This document shows, piece after piece, positions 53,845 to 62,562 of a stretch of DNA of 64,000 bases. Location: the NCBI GenBank assembly GCA_000155435.1, contig DS990260.1:221318-285317 (forward strand). The letters run 5' to 3'. Both the position numbers and the translations under genes were made by a program. How positions within the stretch are numbered: the first letter of the stretch is position 1; each line of letters starts with the position of its first letter. Origin of the DNA: Clostridiales bacterium 1_7_47FAA. GTDB taxonomy: Bacteria > Bacillota > Clostridia > Lachnospirales > Lachnospiraceae. The notes beneath the pieces are model-generated. The model worked only from the letters and a program-made list of their open reading frames with translations. It had not been told where the DNA came from and did no database searches.

Positions 53845-54366
53845 TCAGGTCCGCTTCCTTATGGATTGGATCAGTAGGTTGCATGCCCTGTCACTTCCGC
53901 TGTCCCGGTACTCCTCCTCAGTCACACAGGTCAACGCCTCAAAGGAACAGGCCCTTACACAGGCCGGCTGCAGCCCATGCTTCACCCGCTCATTGCAGCC
54001 GTCGCACTTGACCATCTTCCCATCCGTGACACGGTATCTGGGGGCGCCGAAGGGGCAGGCCATGGCGCAGCTTTTACAGCCGATGCAGTTGGTGTTATCA
54101 TAAACAGTAAAACCTGTTTCCGGGTCCTTGCCCAGGCATCCTGCCGGACAGGCATCCACACAGGGAGCATCCGTACAGTGCATGCAGGCCGCGGACAGGT
54201 AGGCGCAGGTATTGCTGCCGTCCGCCTCCTCTATCTCCTGGTCAAAGGTTTTACGGTAACAGGTATCGCCTGCCGTCAGGTCAATATCATTCTGGTCCAT
54301 GCAGCCCATCATACAGGCAGAGCAGGCACAGCACTTATCCGGATTAAAAACAAAAACATGTTTCAT
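53845..54366 (-). CDS. DmsB/NrfC-type four-cluster ferredoxin subunit
   Basis: A 173-residue iron-sulfur protein with 16 cysteines in four ferredoxin-like motifs: CCACSACMMGC, CMHCTDAPCVDACPAGC, CIGCKSCAMACPFGAP and CDGCNERVKHGLQPACVRAC. This is the electron-transfer subunit normally paired with a DMSO-reductase-family catalytic subunit. Its start overlaps the molybdoenzyme stop by one base (TAATG). No membrane anchor subunit and no signal peptide are present, so the complex should be soluble and cytoplasmic. Confidence 0.94.
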   Translation of the reverse strand: MKHVFVFNPDKCCACSACMMGCMDQNDIDLTAGDTCYRKTFDQEIEEADGSNTCAYLSAACMHCTDAPCVDACPAGCLGKDPETGFTVYDNTNCIGCKSCAMACPFGAPRYRVTDGKMVKCDGCNERVKHGLQPACVRACSFEALTCVTEEEYRDSGSDRACNLLIQSIRKRT

Positions 54367-56522
54367 TATTCAACCTCCTGGCATTTGCGGATATTACAGC
54401 GCATTCCCTTGAATCCGGGAAAACCGGAATAGGGATCCACATGATTGCGTCCTATCAGTTCGTTTACATTGGCCTCCGTATAACCGTGGAGCGTCAGGAT
54501 GACACCCGGCTTTATCTTTCCCGTGACCTTGGCCTTCATGAAAATCTCGCCGTAAGGACTTGATAATGCAACCCTGTCCCCTTCCCTGATTCCCAGCCTC
54601 CTGGCATCCTCCCTGTGAATCTCACAGGTGGGGTCGGGCCGGATACTGCGCAGCCACGGGGTCTCATGTGCCCTGGAATGGATGGCATGGGCCAGCCTTG
54701 CGCCGGTGCATAGATAGAATGGATATTTCTCCTTTGTCCCAGGGTCATTCTGATCTTCCAGTGAATCCCGGTAATCCGGCAGCGGATTCAGGCCAAAGGC
54801 AGGGTCTATGGATGCAATGGCAGTGGAATAAAACTCAAACTTCCCTGTGGCGGTCTTAAATCCATTCTCCAGGCACGTTCCCGGCTTCACAGGCCACTTG
54901 GCGGCAGGGACCTTCACCGGCAGGCTGCTTGCCTTTAAATCCGCAACCGTCAGTCCGCAGCCCTCAATCATCCAGTCCGCCGACGCCTCATAACCGGCCT
55001 TCAGGTACGGGTCATCCAGGTCCATGATGCGGGCCAGGCCGCACAGGATATCCACATCGGATTTAGACTCATAAAGGGGCGGGATTACCGGTTTTGTAAA
55101 GGTCAGGTAACCGCCCTGATACGCCTTTAATTCCCCCCTCTCAACCGAGGAGCAGGCCGGCAGGACAATATCCGCATACTTGGCTGTCATGGTCATGAAC
55201 ATGTCCGTGTCCACAAAGAAATCCAGCTTATCCTTCATGGCAGAGAGAAGCTTATCTGTCTCAGGAAACATTTTGGCGTTCATTCCCAGCGCAAAGATGG
55301 CCTTTACCGGATAGGGTGTGCCCTCCTCCAGCTGGCGGAGCAGGTCCATTGCCTGGAATTCATCAAACTGGGCATTCCACAGGGGGAACCGCCCCGCCCC
55401 GATACGCTCCCCGTCCTTGGGATAACGGTCGGACCTGAACTCATGCTCCCTGACCTTAAAGCCGGCGGGCTTATGCAGGTAGGTCGGCGGATTGGGGACA
55501 TTGCCGCCCGCCCTGTCAAAATTGCCGGTAAGGGCGGACAGGCACAGGATGGCCCTGTGGGAGTTAAACCCGTTAATGTGATGGACCAGGGCGGAGGCGG
55601 AAAAGTTGGTACAGGCCGGCCCGTTTGTGGCATAGAGCTTTGCCGCCTCATAAATCAGATTGGGTTCAAGACCTGTGATGCCGCTTACCCTGTCCAGGGG
55701 ATACTGGTCCACCATTTCCTTATACTGGTCAAAACCGTATGTATATTTTTCAATGTATTCCCGGTCCGCCCAGCCATTGTCAATGATCAGCTTTGCCATC
55801 CCTAAGGCCAGCGCCCCGTCGGTACCCGGATTGATTTTCAGGAAGATATCAGCCAGGTTCCTGGATGCCGGGGTATCCCGTATGTCGATGATGATGACCT
55901 TCCCTCCTCTCTCCCTCAGTTTCTGCACGCCTGCCACGGAGAGATGGGCGGAATAATAGCCATCGTAATTCCAGCCTAAAAATGTATTGGCATGGCCCAT
56001 GTCAGGTCCTGCGCCGCATCCTGCGGTCACCTTGTCCGCAATTACCTTTGAGGCGCTGCAGGTACTGTCATCCGTGCCAAAATTCACGCTTCCGAACACA
56101 TGGGCAAAGCGGTGGAAAATAGGGCGGTACCACTTGCAGTAACCGCTGAAGAAGGCCACGGAATGAGGGGAATAGGTTTCCTTGACCTGATTCAGCTTTT
56201 CTGCAATGATCCGGTAAGCCTCATCCCAGCTGATCGGTTCGAACCTGCCTTCCCCCCTTTCCCCTATGCGCTTTAAGGGCGTCCTGATGCGGTCCTCCCT
56301 GTAAATGTAGTTTCTAAGCGCGGAACCTTTCGTGCAAAGCCTGCCATGGTTATAGGGATGCTCCGGCGTACCCTCCACCCGGATGATTTCCCCGTCTTTC
56401 ACATAGCAGTCCACACCGCAGTGATGGCCCGGACTGCAGATTGCGCACAGGGAATGTCTTATTTCAATTCCGGTATCATCACCCGGAATCTTTGCCTTTA
56501 TTTTTTTCTCAAGTTCAGTCAA
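54366..56522 (-). CDS. Molybdopterin (bis-MGD, Mo or W) oxidoreductase, DMSO-reductase family
   Basis: A 718-residue catalytic subunit. N-terminal 4Fe-4S site: Cys26-x2-Cys29-x5-Cys35-x27-Cys63 (or Cys39 as third ligand), a wider spacing than the common x2-x3-x27. LCTKG follows, then probable metal ligand Cys155 in DDSTCSAS, GWNYDG, IDIRDTPAS and the C-terminal pterin domain (LCTGARLAHAIHSRAHETPWL). No Tat signal, so it is cytoplasmic. Nearest recalled relatives are thiosulfate-reductase/acetylene-hydratase-like members; substrate unknown. TTG start at 56522 follows AGGAGG by 8 bases. Confidence 0.93.
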   Translation of the reverse strand: MTELEKKIKAKIPGDDTGIEIRHSLCAICSPGHHCGVDCYVKDGEIIRVEGTPEHPYNHGRLCTKGSALRNYIYREDRIRTPLKRIGERGEGRFEPISWDEAYRIIAEKLNQVKETYSPHSVAFFSGYCKWYRPIFHRFAHVFGSVNFGTDDSTCSASKVIADKVTAGCGAGPDMGHANTFLGWNYDGYYSAHLSVAGVQKLRERGGKVIIIDIRDTPASRNLADIFLKINPGTDGALALGMAKLIIDNGWADREYIEKYTYGFDQYKEMVDQYPLDRVSGITGLEPNLIYEAAKLYATNGPACTNFSASALVHHINGFNSHRAILCLSALTGNFDRAGGNVPNPPTYLHKPAGFKVREHEFRSDRYPKDGERIGAGRFPLWNAQFDEFQAMDLLRQLEEGTPYPVKAIFALGMNAKMFPETDKLLSAMKDKLDFFVDTDMFMTMTAKYADIVLPACSSVERGELKAYQGGYLTFTKPVIPPLYESKSDVDILCGLARIMDLDDPYLKAGYEASADWMIEGCGLTVADLKASSLPVKVPAAKWPVKPGTCLENGFKTATGKFEFYSTAIASIDPAFGLNPLPDYRDSLEDQNDPGTKEKYPFYLCTGARLAHAIHSRAHETPWLRSIRPDPTCEIHREDARRLGIREGDRVALSSPYGEIFMKAKVTGKIKPGVILTLHGYTEANVNELIGRNHVDPYSGFPGFKGMRCNIRKCQEVE

Positions 56523-57792
56523 CGGATTTTCCTCCTAAAAATTCTATAAAGCCTGCCGGAAAGCCCTTATCCATCAGATAACAGATGCTCTGGACATCCA
56601 GACCGGCATCCGGGCTTTTCAGTGATTTGATGAAAATGCTTTTTAACAGGCCATTGCTGTCCGAAGAGTTAATGACATTGATACACTGGATCCTGCCCTT
56701 GTTTTTCGTCCCGCGGATATAATATGTTTCATCCTCATATTCATAAACCAGGTCCTCCGGGCCGCAGGCGCTGATATCCCCGATGCTGATAAAATCATAG
56801 TCCAGATAATGGGCCAGGTTCACAAGCACATTGGCGTCAAATTCCATCGGCACACCAGCCATGTTCGCCCCGGCTGTCCGTCCCTGTTTGACGGCATTCA
56901 GCCATACCCCTATGTTCCTGGTTTTCCCGCTTTGGGTGTCAATGGCCTCGCAGCAGTCCCCGGCCGCATAAATCCCCTCATAATTGGTCCGCATCCTGGA
57001 ATCCACCACAATTGCCCGTCCCATTGCGAGTCCGCTGTCCCGTACAAATGCAGTATTGGTCCGCACGCCCACGCAGACCGCAATCAGGTCGGCCGTAAAC
57101 CGTTTTCCGCTTTCCATGACGGCTGACAGGCGTCCATCCTCCTCCTGCTCAATGGCCGAGAGCATCTGGCCGCAGGATACGGCCACCCCCTTTTGTTCCA
57201 GGTCTGCCTGGACCCTTTGGGCGGTTTCCTCAAATGCAGCGGTATAAAACATCCAGGGCGCCCCGTCCACCAGGGTGCAGGGAATGTTCCTGGACCTCAG
57301 GTCCTCCACCACCTTGATTCCCACCCAGGATGCGCCTATCACCACACAGCTGCGCACCTTTCCCGAGTCCAGCTTCTGCTTAAGATCCACGGCGTCCTCC
57401 GGGGTCCTCATCTTAAATACGCCGGGCATCTGGATTCCGGGGACAGGAGGCATGACGGCAGACGCCCCGGTGCTGATTAATATTTGATCATAAACCTTCC
57501 GGCTGCCGTCTGAAAGTATTATCTTCCGCTCACCGGGAACCAGTCCTGCCACCGGCGTCCGGCAGTTCACATTCAAATCAAGGGTTCCCGCAATCTCCTC
57601 AAGGGTCCCGAAGGGAAACATCCCCTCATAGGAAAGGGAGTCCTTCACATAATAGGTTGTGAGCATGGGATTGCACGGCCCTGTATCCGTATCCGAATAC
57701 ACATCAATGACAGCCTGCGGATCCAGTCTGCGTATTTCCCTGGCAGCGCTGTAACCAGCGCCGCCAAAACCGATAATGGCTATTCTTTTCAT
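56515..57792 (-). CDS. FAD-dependent NAD(P)/disulfide oxidoreductase (NADH oxidase / CoA-disulfide reductase-like)
   Basis: A 425-residue flavoprotein: N-terminal FAD motif GFGGAGYSAAREI, Cys40 in TGPCNPMLTTYYV where CoA-disulfide reductases keep their redox Cys, NAD motif VVIGASWVGIKV, and GVRTNTAFVRDSG plus YAAGDCCEA. It starts 12 bases after the PrpD gene and its end overlaps the molybdoenzyme start by 8 bases. It is probably the NAD(P)H module feeding or draining electrons through the ferredoxin subunit; that is context inference. Confidence 0.9.
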   Translation of the reverse strand: MKRIAIIGFGGAGYSAAREIRRLDPQAVIDVYSDTDTGPCNPMLTTYYVKDSLSYEGMFPFGTLEEIAGTLDLNVNCRTPVAGLVPGERKIILSDGSRKVYDQILISTGASAVMPPVPGIQMPGVFKMRTPEDAVDLKQKLDSGKVRSCVVIGASWVGIKVVEDLRSRNIPCTLVDGAPWMFYTAAFEETAQRVQADLEQKGVAVSCGQMLSAIEQEEDGRLSAVMESGKRFTADLIAVCVGVRTNTAFVRDSGLAMGRAIVVDSRMRTNYEGIYAAGDCCEAIDTQSGKTRNIGVWLNAVKQGRTAGANMAGVPMEFDANVLVNLAHYLDYDFISIGDISACGPEDLVYEYEDETYYIRGTKNKGRIQCINVINSSDSNGLLKSIFIKSLKSPDAGLDVQSICYLMDKGFPAGFIEFLGGKSVD

Positions 57793-57804
57793 AAAGTCCT
57801 CCGC

Positions 57805-59277
57805 TTAGGCAAGCATTCCGCTAACAGAAGCAATATCGTCCACATGTTCAATATTGCAGATTGTCTCAATGACCTGCTCCAGCTTTTCTCCCTGCAGCAC
57901 AGGGGATGCCTGGATACGGAACCTGCTTACAAACTCGCCGCGTTCCATCATATTGGCCGGATGGCCCGGATGGCAGTCCATGGAGCCGGTAAAGGTCCGT
58001 CCGTCCTTTAACGTTACCGTGATTGTCTTCATGGGATAAGAACCGTTCCGGAACTGCTTAAAGCCCGTCATAGGCGAATCCTCGGGAGAGGTTCCCGGCT
58101 TCACCTTCTTAGCCAGTGCAATGACCTCCCTGTCCTTCATCATCTCCGGCGTATACCAGTAGGCGCCGGGATTGGGATGCAGCAGCATGGTGGCGATTAC
58201 ATAGGGGGCGGAGAACTGGGCATGGGTTACGGAGGTAAAGCCTTCATCCGGAGCCCACATGCGGTTGCGGATAGGCGGGTCCAGGATGATTTCCTCAATG
58301 TCATCCGGTCCGAATCCGTGTTCCTTTGCCATGCCGTTCACCAGTTCCACCGGGGTCTGCACCCACATATTGGCGGGCCAGTGCTTAAGCAGGGTATCCA
58401 TGATCAGATACCGCTCCCCCAGCTCCCTGGTAAGCCAGGACAGGTCCGCTTCCCCGGATCTGATTGTGGTATCGGCTGAACCGTTGGAGCCGTCATCCCC
58501 GCAGATGACGCCGGTGTAGCATCTGGGCTCATCCAGGGCATCCCTCTGGTTATGGATTCCTTTCTCCACGGACTTGGCAATCAGGAAGCCGTCCCTGGCC
58601 CGGTAACCGTGCTCATAGTGATAGAAATCCGACATGGTAGTTGCATGGTAGGCAACCGGAAGGGTGCTGCACTCACAGCCCATTCCGATGGCCTGGTTGA
58701 TCTTCCTGGCATCCAGTCCGTAAATCTTGACAACCGGCAGGATGCAGGCAAATATCTGCCAGCTGGTCAATCCCCAGCCCTTTGTCTTCCACCGTTCGTC
58801 CGATGGCTGGACCGCCATGGCAATGCGCTGGTATACCTCGTACCCGGCCACGATGGCCGTAATCAGGTCCTTGCCGCTTTTATGCTTTTCCTCTGCCGCC
58901 AGCCATGCGCAGGGAATCACGCCTGCCGCCGGATGACCGGTCCAGGAACAGTCCTCCCAGTCCAGGGCATCGCTGATGGTACCCAGGACAAGGGCCGCAT
59001 TGACCGCAGCCATTTTCCCATCCATGCCCCAGACCGTTGTAGGGCCGCCGGGGCCGCCGTTGGCCTCCCTGGCCATTTTCCCTGCTTTTTCTGCAATGGG
59101 GGTTCCCTTGGCAGCCAGGGCCGCGCCAATGGTCTGAAGCAGGATCATCTTGGCCCGCTCCACCACCTCCGGCGGGATGTCCTCATAGGATAATTGTTCC
59201 GCATACTCCGACAGTTCCTGGGTATATGTAGTTGGAGTAAGGAAATCATTGTCTTTATATAACCGGTTATACCGCAT
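57805..59277 (-). CDS. MmgE/PrpD family protein (copy 1)
   Basis: A 490-residue member of the MmgE/PrpD family, which includes 2-methylcitrate dehydratase, cis-aconitate decarboxylase and iminodisuccinate epimerase. The core reads ISDALDWEDCSWTGHPAAGVIP, with the acidic and His positions used by the family, then AGYEVYQRIA and KHWPANMWVQTPVEL. It has an extra Trp/Ser-rich stretch (SDERWKTKGWGLTSWQ) absent from copy 2. ATG 59277 follows GAGGAGG. Substrate unknown; it is cytosolic. Confidence 0.9.
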   Translation of the reverse strand: MRYNRLYKDNDFLTPTTYTQELSEYAEQLSYEDIPPEVVERAKMILLQTIGAALAAKGTPIAEKAGKMAREANGGPGGPTTVWGMDGKMAAVNAALVLGTISDALDWEDCSWTGHPAAGVIPCAWLAAEEKHKSGKDLITAIVAGYEVYQRIAMAVQPSDERWKTKGWGLTSWQIFACILPVVKIYGLDARKINQAIGMGCECSTLPVAYHATTMSDFYHYEHGYRARDGFLIAKSVEKGIHNQRDALDEPRCYTGVICGDDGSNGSADTTIRSGEADLSWLTRELGERYLIMDTLLKHWPANMWVQTPVELVNGMAKEHGFGPDDIEEIILDPPIRNRMWAPDEGFTSVTHAQFSAPYVIATMLLHPNPGAYWYTPEMMKDREVIALAKKVKPGTSPEDSPMTGFKQFRNGSYPMKTITVTLKDGRTFTGSMDCHPGHPANMMERGEFVSRFRIQASPVLQGEKLEQVIETICNIEHVDDIASVSGMLA

Positions 59278-59279
59278 AC

Positions 59280-59350
59280 TTGTACCTCCTCGTCATGAGC
59301 ACTCAGCGCCTGTCTTTTAGGCGCTTACGGCGCCTGTTTTTGCGCTGATG
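59280..59350 (-). other. Hairpin-bearing gap between the two PrpD genes
   Basis: In the 154-base gap, minus strand AGGCGC-CGTAA-GCGCCT is a perfect hairpin flanked by a second GACAGGCGC copy and CAGCGC, so several alternative pairings exist. It is followed by AAAAGACAGG rather than a T run, so it is not a clear terminator. It may process or stabilise the polycistronic message. Confidence 0.55.
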
Positions 59351-59431
59351 TGCAATACATTCCACTGATATGGAGCCGGGTCTTTTACCAGCTTCCCGCA
59401 GTGGCTGAATGATAAAAAATGGAACGCCGGA

Positions 59432-60811
59432 TTAATGGAAGAAACCGGGAAGCACGGACGCATCCGGGCATTCCTCCAAATGACAGATGCACTCGATGGC
59501 GCCTTCTGTTTTCTCCTTGGACAGGATATTTTTTGTTTCCAGGCGGAAACGTTCCTTAAATTCATCCCTTGTCAGCATGTAGCGCGGGTGGCCCGGATGG
59601 GTGAAGGCACTCTCCGTATACTCGGTCCCATCCTTTAAACGGACAATCATGAACTTCTCCGGATGCTTGCCGTCAATCAGGTCCTTAATGAATTTCATCC
59701 CCGACATTTTCACAAATCCATCTGCCTTTACCTTGTTCATCAGGGCGATGATCCGCGCATCCTTCATGGTTTCGGGCTGATACCACAGCGCTCCCGGCTC
59801 CGGATGATACATGGCGCAGGCCGTCACATACGGAATGGAGAACTGGGCCTGTGTCAGGGACTCATATCCTGTCTCACTGTACCAGTGGCGGAAGGCAACG
59901 GACGGGCGTATGATGATTTCGTCCACCTCATCCGGGTTAAAACAATATCTGGTCACCAGACGGGAAGCCAGCTCCGCATAGGTCTGGACAAATACATTGG
60001 CAGGCCAGTGCTTTACCAGAAGCATATCCATCATCATCCAGTGGGTCCCCAGTTCCTTTGTGAGCCATTCCGGTTCCTGATATCCGCAGTGGGCCAGATA
60101 TGCGGTGGGGTCGTCAAAGGCGTCCTCCATGTTCTCGATACCATTTAAGGCGGTCTTAATCATGGTCACGCAGTTCTCCATGCGGTAGCCGTACAGGTAA
60201 TTCAGGGAATCCGACATGGTGATTTCGTGGACATTGGCCGGTATGATGGCACAGGCGGTTCCCACGCCAAAGGCCTGGTTCATCTTCTCTTCAGGAAGGT
60301 CCAGGAGCTTCATCAGCACCGGCAGGATCCCAAAGATATTGTAGCTGGCAATGCTGCTCCTCCCCGCCAGCGCCACCCTCTGGTACACCTCGTATCCAGC
60401 CACCACGGCGGTCAGGAGTTCCTTCCCGCTCCGGTGCAGCACCTCCGAGGCAATCACGGCTGCCGGGATCACACCTGCGGACGGATGCCCTGTCACGGAA
60501 CAATCCTCCCAGTCCAGGGCGTCCCCCATTGTGCCTGCCGTAAAAGCAGCAGCCTCCCAGCTTACCTTCTTACCGTCCGCCCAAAGGGTAGCGCAGCCCT
60601 CTTCCCCCGGGCTCATTTCCTTGGAGATTTCCATTGCATCCCTGACCTGCTTTAGCTGTGCGCTGCACAGGCTGACGCCGCAGGTCTGCATCACCATCAT
60701 TTTCGCCTGCTCAATGACTGCAGGCGGAATATCCTCATACTTCAGTGTCTTTATAAAATGACACAGCTGTTTCGTCATATCCGTTGTTATTTCATGAACA
60801 TTAAAACCCAT
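59432..60811 (-). CDS. MmgE/PrpD family protein (copy 2)
   Basis: A 459-residue paralogue of the next gene, sharing long blocks (GDALDWEDCSVTGHPSAGVIPAA, AGYEVYQRVALAG, KHWPANVFVQTYAELA) but clearly diverged. The family's barrel and helical domains are complete. Possibly the two copies form a heteromer or act on successive isomers. ATG 60811 has GGAGG 7 bases upstream and is 19 bases after the racemase-like gene. Function beyond family is unknown. Confidence 0.9.
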   Translation of the reverse strand: MGFNVHEITTDMTKQLCHFIKTLKYEDIPPAVIEQAKMMVMQTCGVSLCSAQLKQVRDAMEISKEMSPGEEGCATLWADGKKVSWEAAAFTAGTMGDALDWEDCSVTGHPSAGVIPAAVIASEVLHRSGKELLTAVVAGYEVYQRVALAGRSSIASYNIFGILPVLMKLLDLPEEKMNQAFGVGTACAIIPANVHEITMSDSLNYLYGYRMENCVTMIKTALNGIENMEDAFDDPTAYLAHCGYQEPEWLTKELGTHWMMMDMLLVKHWPANVFVQTYAELASRLVTRYCFNPDEVDEIIIRPSVAFRHWYSETGYESLTQAQFSIPYVTACAMYHPEPGALWYQPETMKDARIIALMNKVKADGFVKMSGMKFIKDLIDGKHPEKFMIVRLKDGTEYTESAFTHPGHPRYMLTRDEFKERFRLETKNILSKEKTEGAIECICHLEECPDASVLPGFFH

Positions 60812-60830
60812 TTTCCATCCTCCTTGTTAC

Positions 60831-61538
60831 CTAAATTGTGAACAGCCTGCCCAGCCCGTCAATCTTATCATTCACCCTGCAGTGGCGCAGGCAGGACCAC
60901 AAGCTGGCCTGATGGCTGGTAATGACCGGCATCCCAAGATCCTCCTCCAGGATTTCTACCAGCTCCATGGTGGCCAGTCCCATACAGCTTAAGAAAAACA
61001 CCTCGGCCCCTTCTGTTTTCAGTTTCTTGGCCTGGCGGTATAAAAAGGCCTTGCCCGGATGGGAGTATTCACCCACCCGGTTGAATCCCACTCCGGTAAT
61101 GGAGGTGACCGTGATTCCATTGTCCTCCAGGAACTTTTTCTCAGCCTGGTTGGTTTCTTCCGGATAAGGGGTCATGACCACGGTCCTGTTAAGCCCCAGG
61201 GCCCTAAACGCCTCTAACACCGCCGTGCTGGTGGTCAGCCCCGGCCATCCGCAGGCCCTCTCAATCCGTTCAATACATTCCTTATCGAATCCATAACCTT
61301 TGATGCAGCTGCCTGAGGTACAGCCGAAAAGCACCACATCATGACGCTTTTTCTTATACATCCTGGCGGCTTCCTCCAGCTGGTCCGACAGATAAATCAA
61401 CCCCTCCGGCGTCGGGCCGGGGAAGGAAAGCCGGGTACTGTCAAAGGAGACCCCTTCCGGGGCATATTTATTAAATGCATATTCCACCTGATCGTCCAAG
61501 GGGGCGATCACACCGATTCTTGCCCGTAAACTATACAT
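60831..61538 (-). CDS. Asp/Glu racemase superfamily, maleate-isomerase-like (copy 1)
   Basis: A 235-residue two-lobed protein of the Asp/Glu/hydantoin racemase superfamily. Cys73 in FGCTSGSCIKG and Cys185 in FFLSCMGLAT sit where the two catalytic cysteines of maleate cis-trans isomerases and racemases occur. SFPGPTPEGLIYLSDQLEEAA, STAVLEAFRALG and HQASLWSCLRHC are also characteristic. ATG 61538 follows GGAGG by 8 bases; a TTG six codons earlier overlaps the previous gene. Likely isomerises or decarboxylates the operon's acid substrate. Confidence 0.86.
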   Translation of the reverse strand: MYSLRARIGVIAPLDDQVEYAFNKYAPEGVSFDSTRLSFPGPTPEGLIYLSDQLEEAARMYKKKRHDVVLFGCTSGSCIKGYGFDKECIERIERACGWPGLTTSTAVLEAFRALGLNRTVVMTPYPEETNQAEKKFLEDNGITVTSITGVGFNRVGEYSHPGKAFLYRQAKKLKTEGAEVFFLSCMGLATMELVEILEEDLGMPVITSHQASLWSCLRHCRVNDKIDGLGRLFTI

Positions 61539-61552
61539 GTCCCATTCCTCCT

Positions 61553-62272
61553 TCAAAGCGTAAACAGTCTGCCCATTTTAGGAAGCTTTGCCCCTACCCG
61601 GCAGTGGCGCAGCGCGCTCCATAAAGTTGCCTGATGACTGGTGACCACGGGTATCTTAAGGGCAGTCTCCAGATCATCGATGATTTCCATGGTAGTCAGG
61701 CCCATACAGCTTAAGAAAAAGGTATCTGCCCCCTTTAAATCCATGTTGATGGCATTGCGGTAGAGGAAATATTCATCCGCCTCCTCAAGCTTATGTCCGT
61801 CCCGGCGTATAGAGCTTACGTCCATGCCGATGATGCTTGTAACCTCATATCCATTGTCCTCTAAAAACTTCTTTTCCGCCTCATTGGTTGCCTCCGGATA
61901 AGGGGTTAATACAGCCGCCTTCTTTGTTCCCAGCGCCTGAAAAGCCTCCAATACCGCGGTGCTGGTGGTAAGGCCCGGTATATTGCAGGCATTTTCTATC
62001 CTGCGGATGCATTCCTTATCCCAGTTGGCGCCCTTGATGCAGCTGCCGGATGTGCAGCCGAACACCACCAGGTCCACATCATATCCTTTATACCTGGCAG
62101 CCGTCTCCTCCAGCTGGTCCGTTAAGATCATAAGTCCTTCCGGGGTCGGCCCCGGAAAGTTGATTTTCATTGATGCAAAGGAAACTCCTTCCGGTGCATA
62201 AATGTGAAACGCATGCTCGGCATTTTCACTCATTGGGGTAATCAGCCCGATTTTCGCTCTCCAACCATACAT
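61553..62272 (-). CDS. Asp/Glu racemase superfamily, maleate-isomerase-like (copy 2)
   Basis: A 239-residue paralogue of the next gene with the same paired cysteines (Cys73 in FGCTSGSCIK, Cys189 in FFLSCMGL) and the same FPGPTPEGL and STAVLEAFQALG blocks. It is the first gene of the eight-gene operon, with GGGAG 9 bases before the ATG at 62272. In-frame codons continue up to 62389 but have no ribosome site, so the short start is preferred. The 170-base leader is long. Confidence 0.86.
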   Translation of the reverse strand: MYGWRAKIGLITPMSENAEHAFHIYAPEGVSFASMKINFPGPTPEGLMILTDQLEETAARYKGYDVDLVVFGCTSGSCIKGANWDKECIRRIENACNIPGLTTSTAVLEAFQALGTKKAAVLTPYPEATNEAEKKFLEDNGYEVTSIIGMDVSSIRRDGHKLEEADEYFLYRNAINMDLKGADTFFLSCMGLTTMEIIDDLETALKIPVVTSHQATLWSALRHCRVGAKLPKMGRLFTL

Positions 62273-62441
62273 AATTCGCTTCTCCCATTCCTTTCCTGTA
62301 GTCATGCCCCTGACCCTGTCTGCTCCTGCCATCATTCTAGCAACCCTTGGCATCTTTTGCCATCCGATATTTTTGGTATCCATTAGCAAAGAAACGTGCA
62401 GGCAGATTCTTTGGAATGTCTTTTATTTTTCCGCACAGATG

Positions 62442-62470
62442 ATATAATAGCCCCAACCTGCTCCTTGCAA
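62442..62470 (-). promoter_or_regulatory. Promoter of the catabolic operon
   Basis: Minus strand TTGCAA (62470-62465), 17 bases, TTATAT (62447-62442). CCTTGCA is repeated 14 bases apart at 62463 and 62477, overlapping the -35, a possible activator site. The -10 is shared with a plus-strand TATAAT at 62443-62448. Confidence 0.65.
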
Positions 62471-62515
62471 CATTGTCCTTGCACCCTGCCCCGGGCGCCG
62501 GACAAATTAACCGGC
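62443..62515 (+). promoter_or_regulatory. Divergent promoter and operator-like repeats before the permease
   Basis: Plus-strand TATAAT at 62443-62448 is a perfect -10 but its -35 (TTTTAT near 62421) is poor, suggesting need for an activator. GCCGG (62497-62501) and CCGGC (62511-62515) form an inverted repeat with a 9-base gap between this -10 and the permease start, resembling an operator. No regulator gene is visible in the window. Confidence 0.45.
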
Positions 62516-62562
62516 AGATTAATGCTTCATCTAGTGATACAAAGAATAAGGAGAAGATTGGT

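Noticed and set aside
62273-62389. N-terminal extension of the first racemase-like protein
   Set aside because: The frame is open for 39 more codons, but there is no ribosome binding site before the earlier ATG and the paralogue starts at the shorter position.
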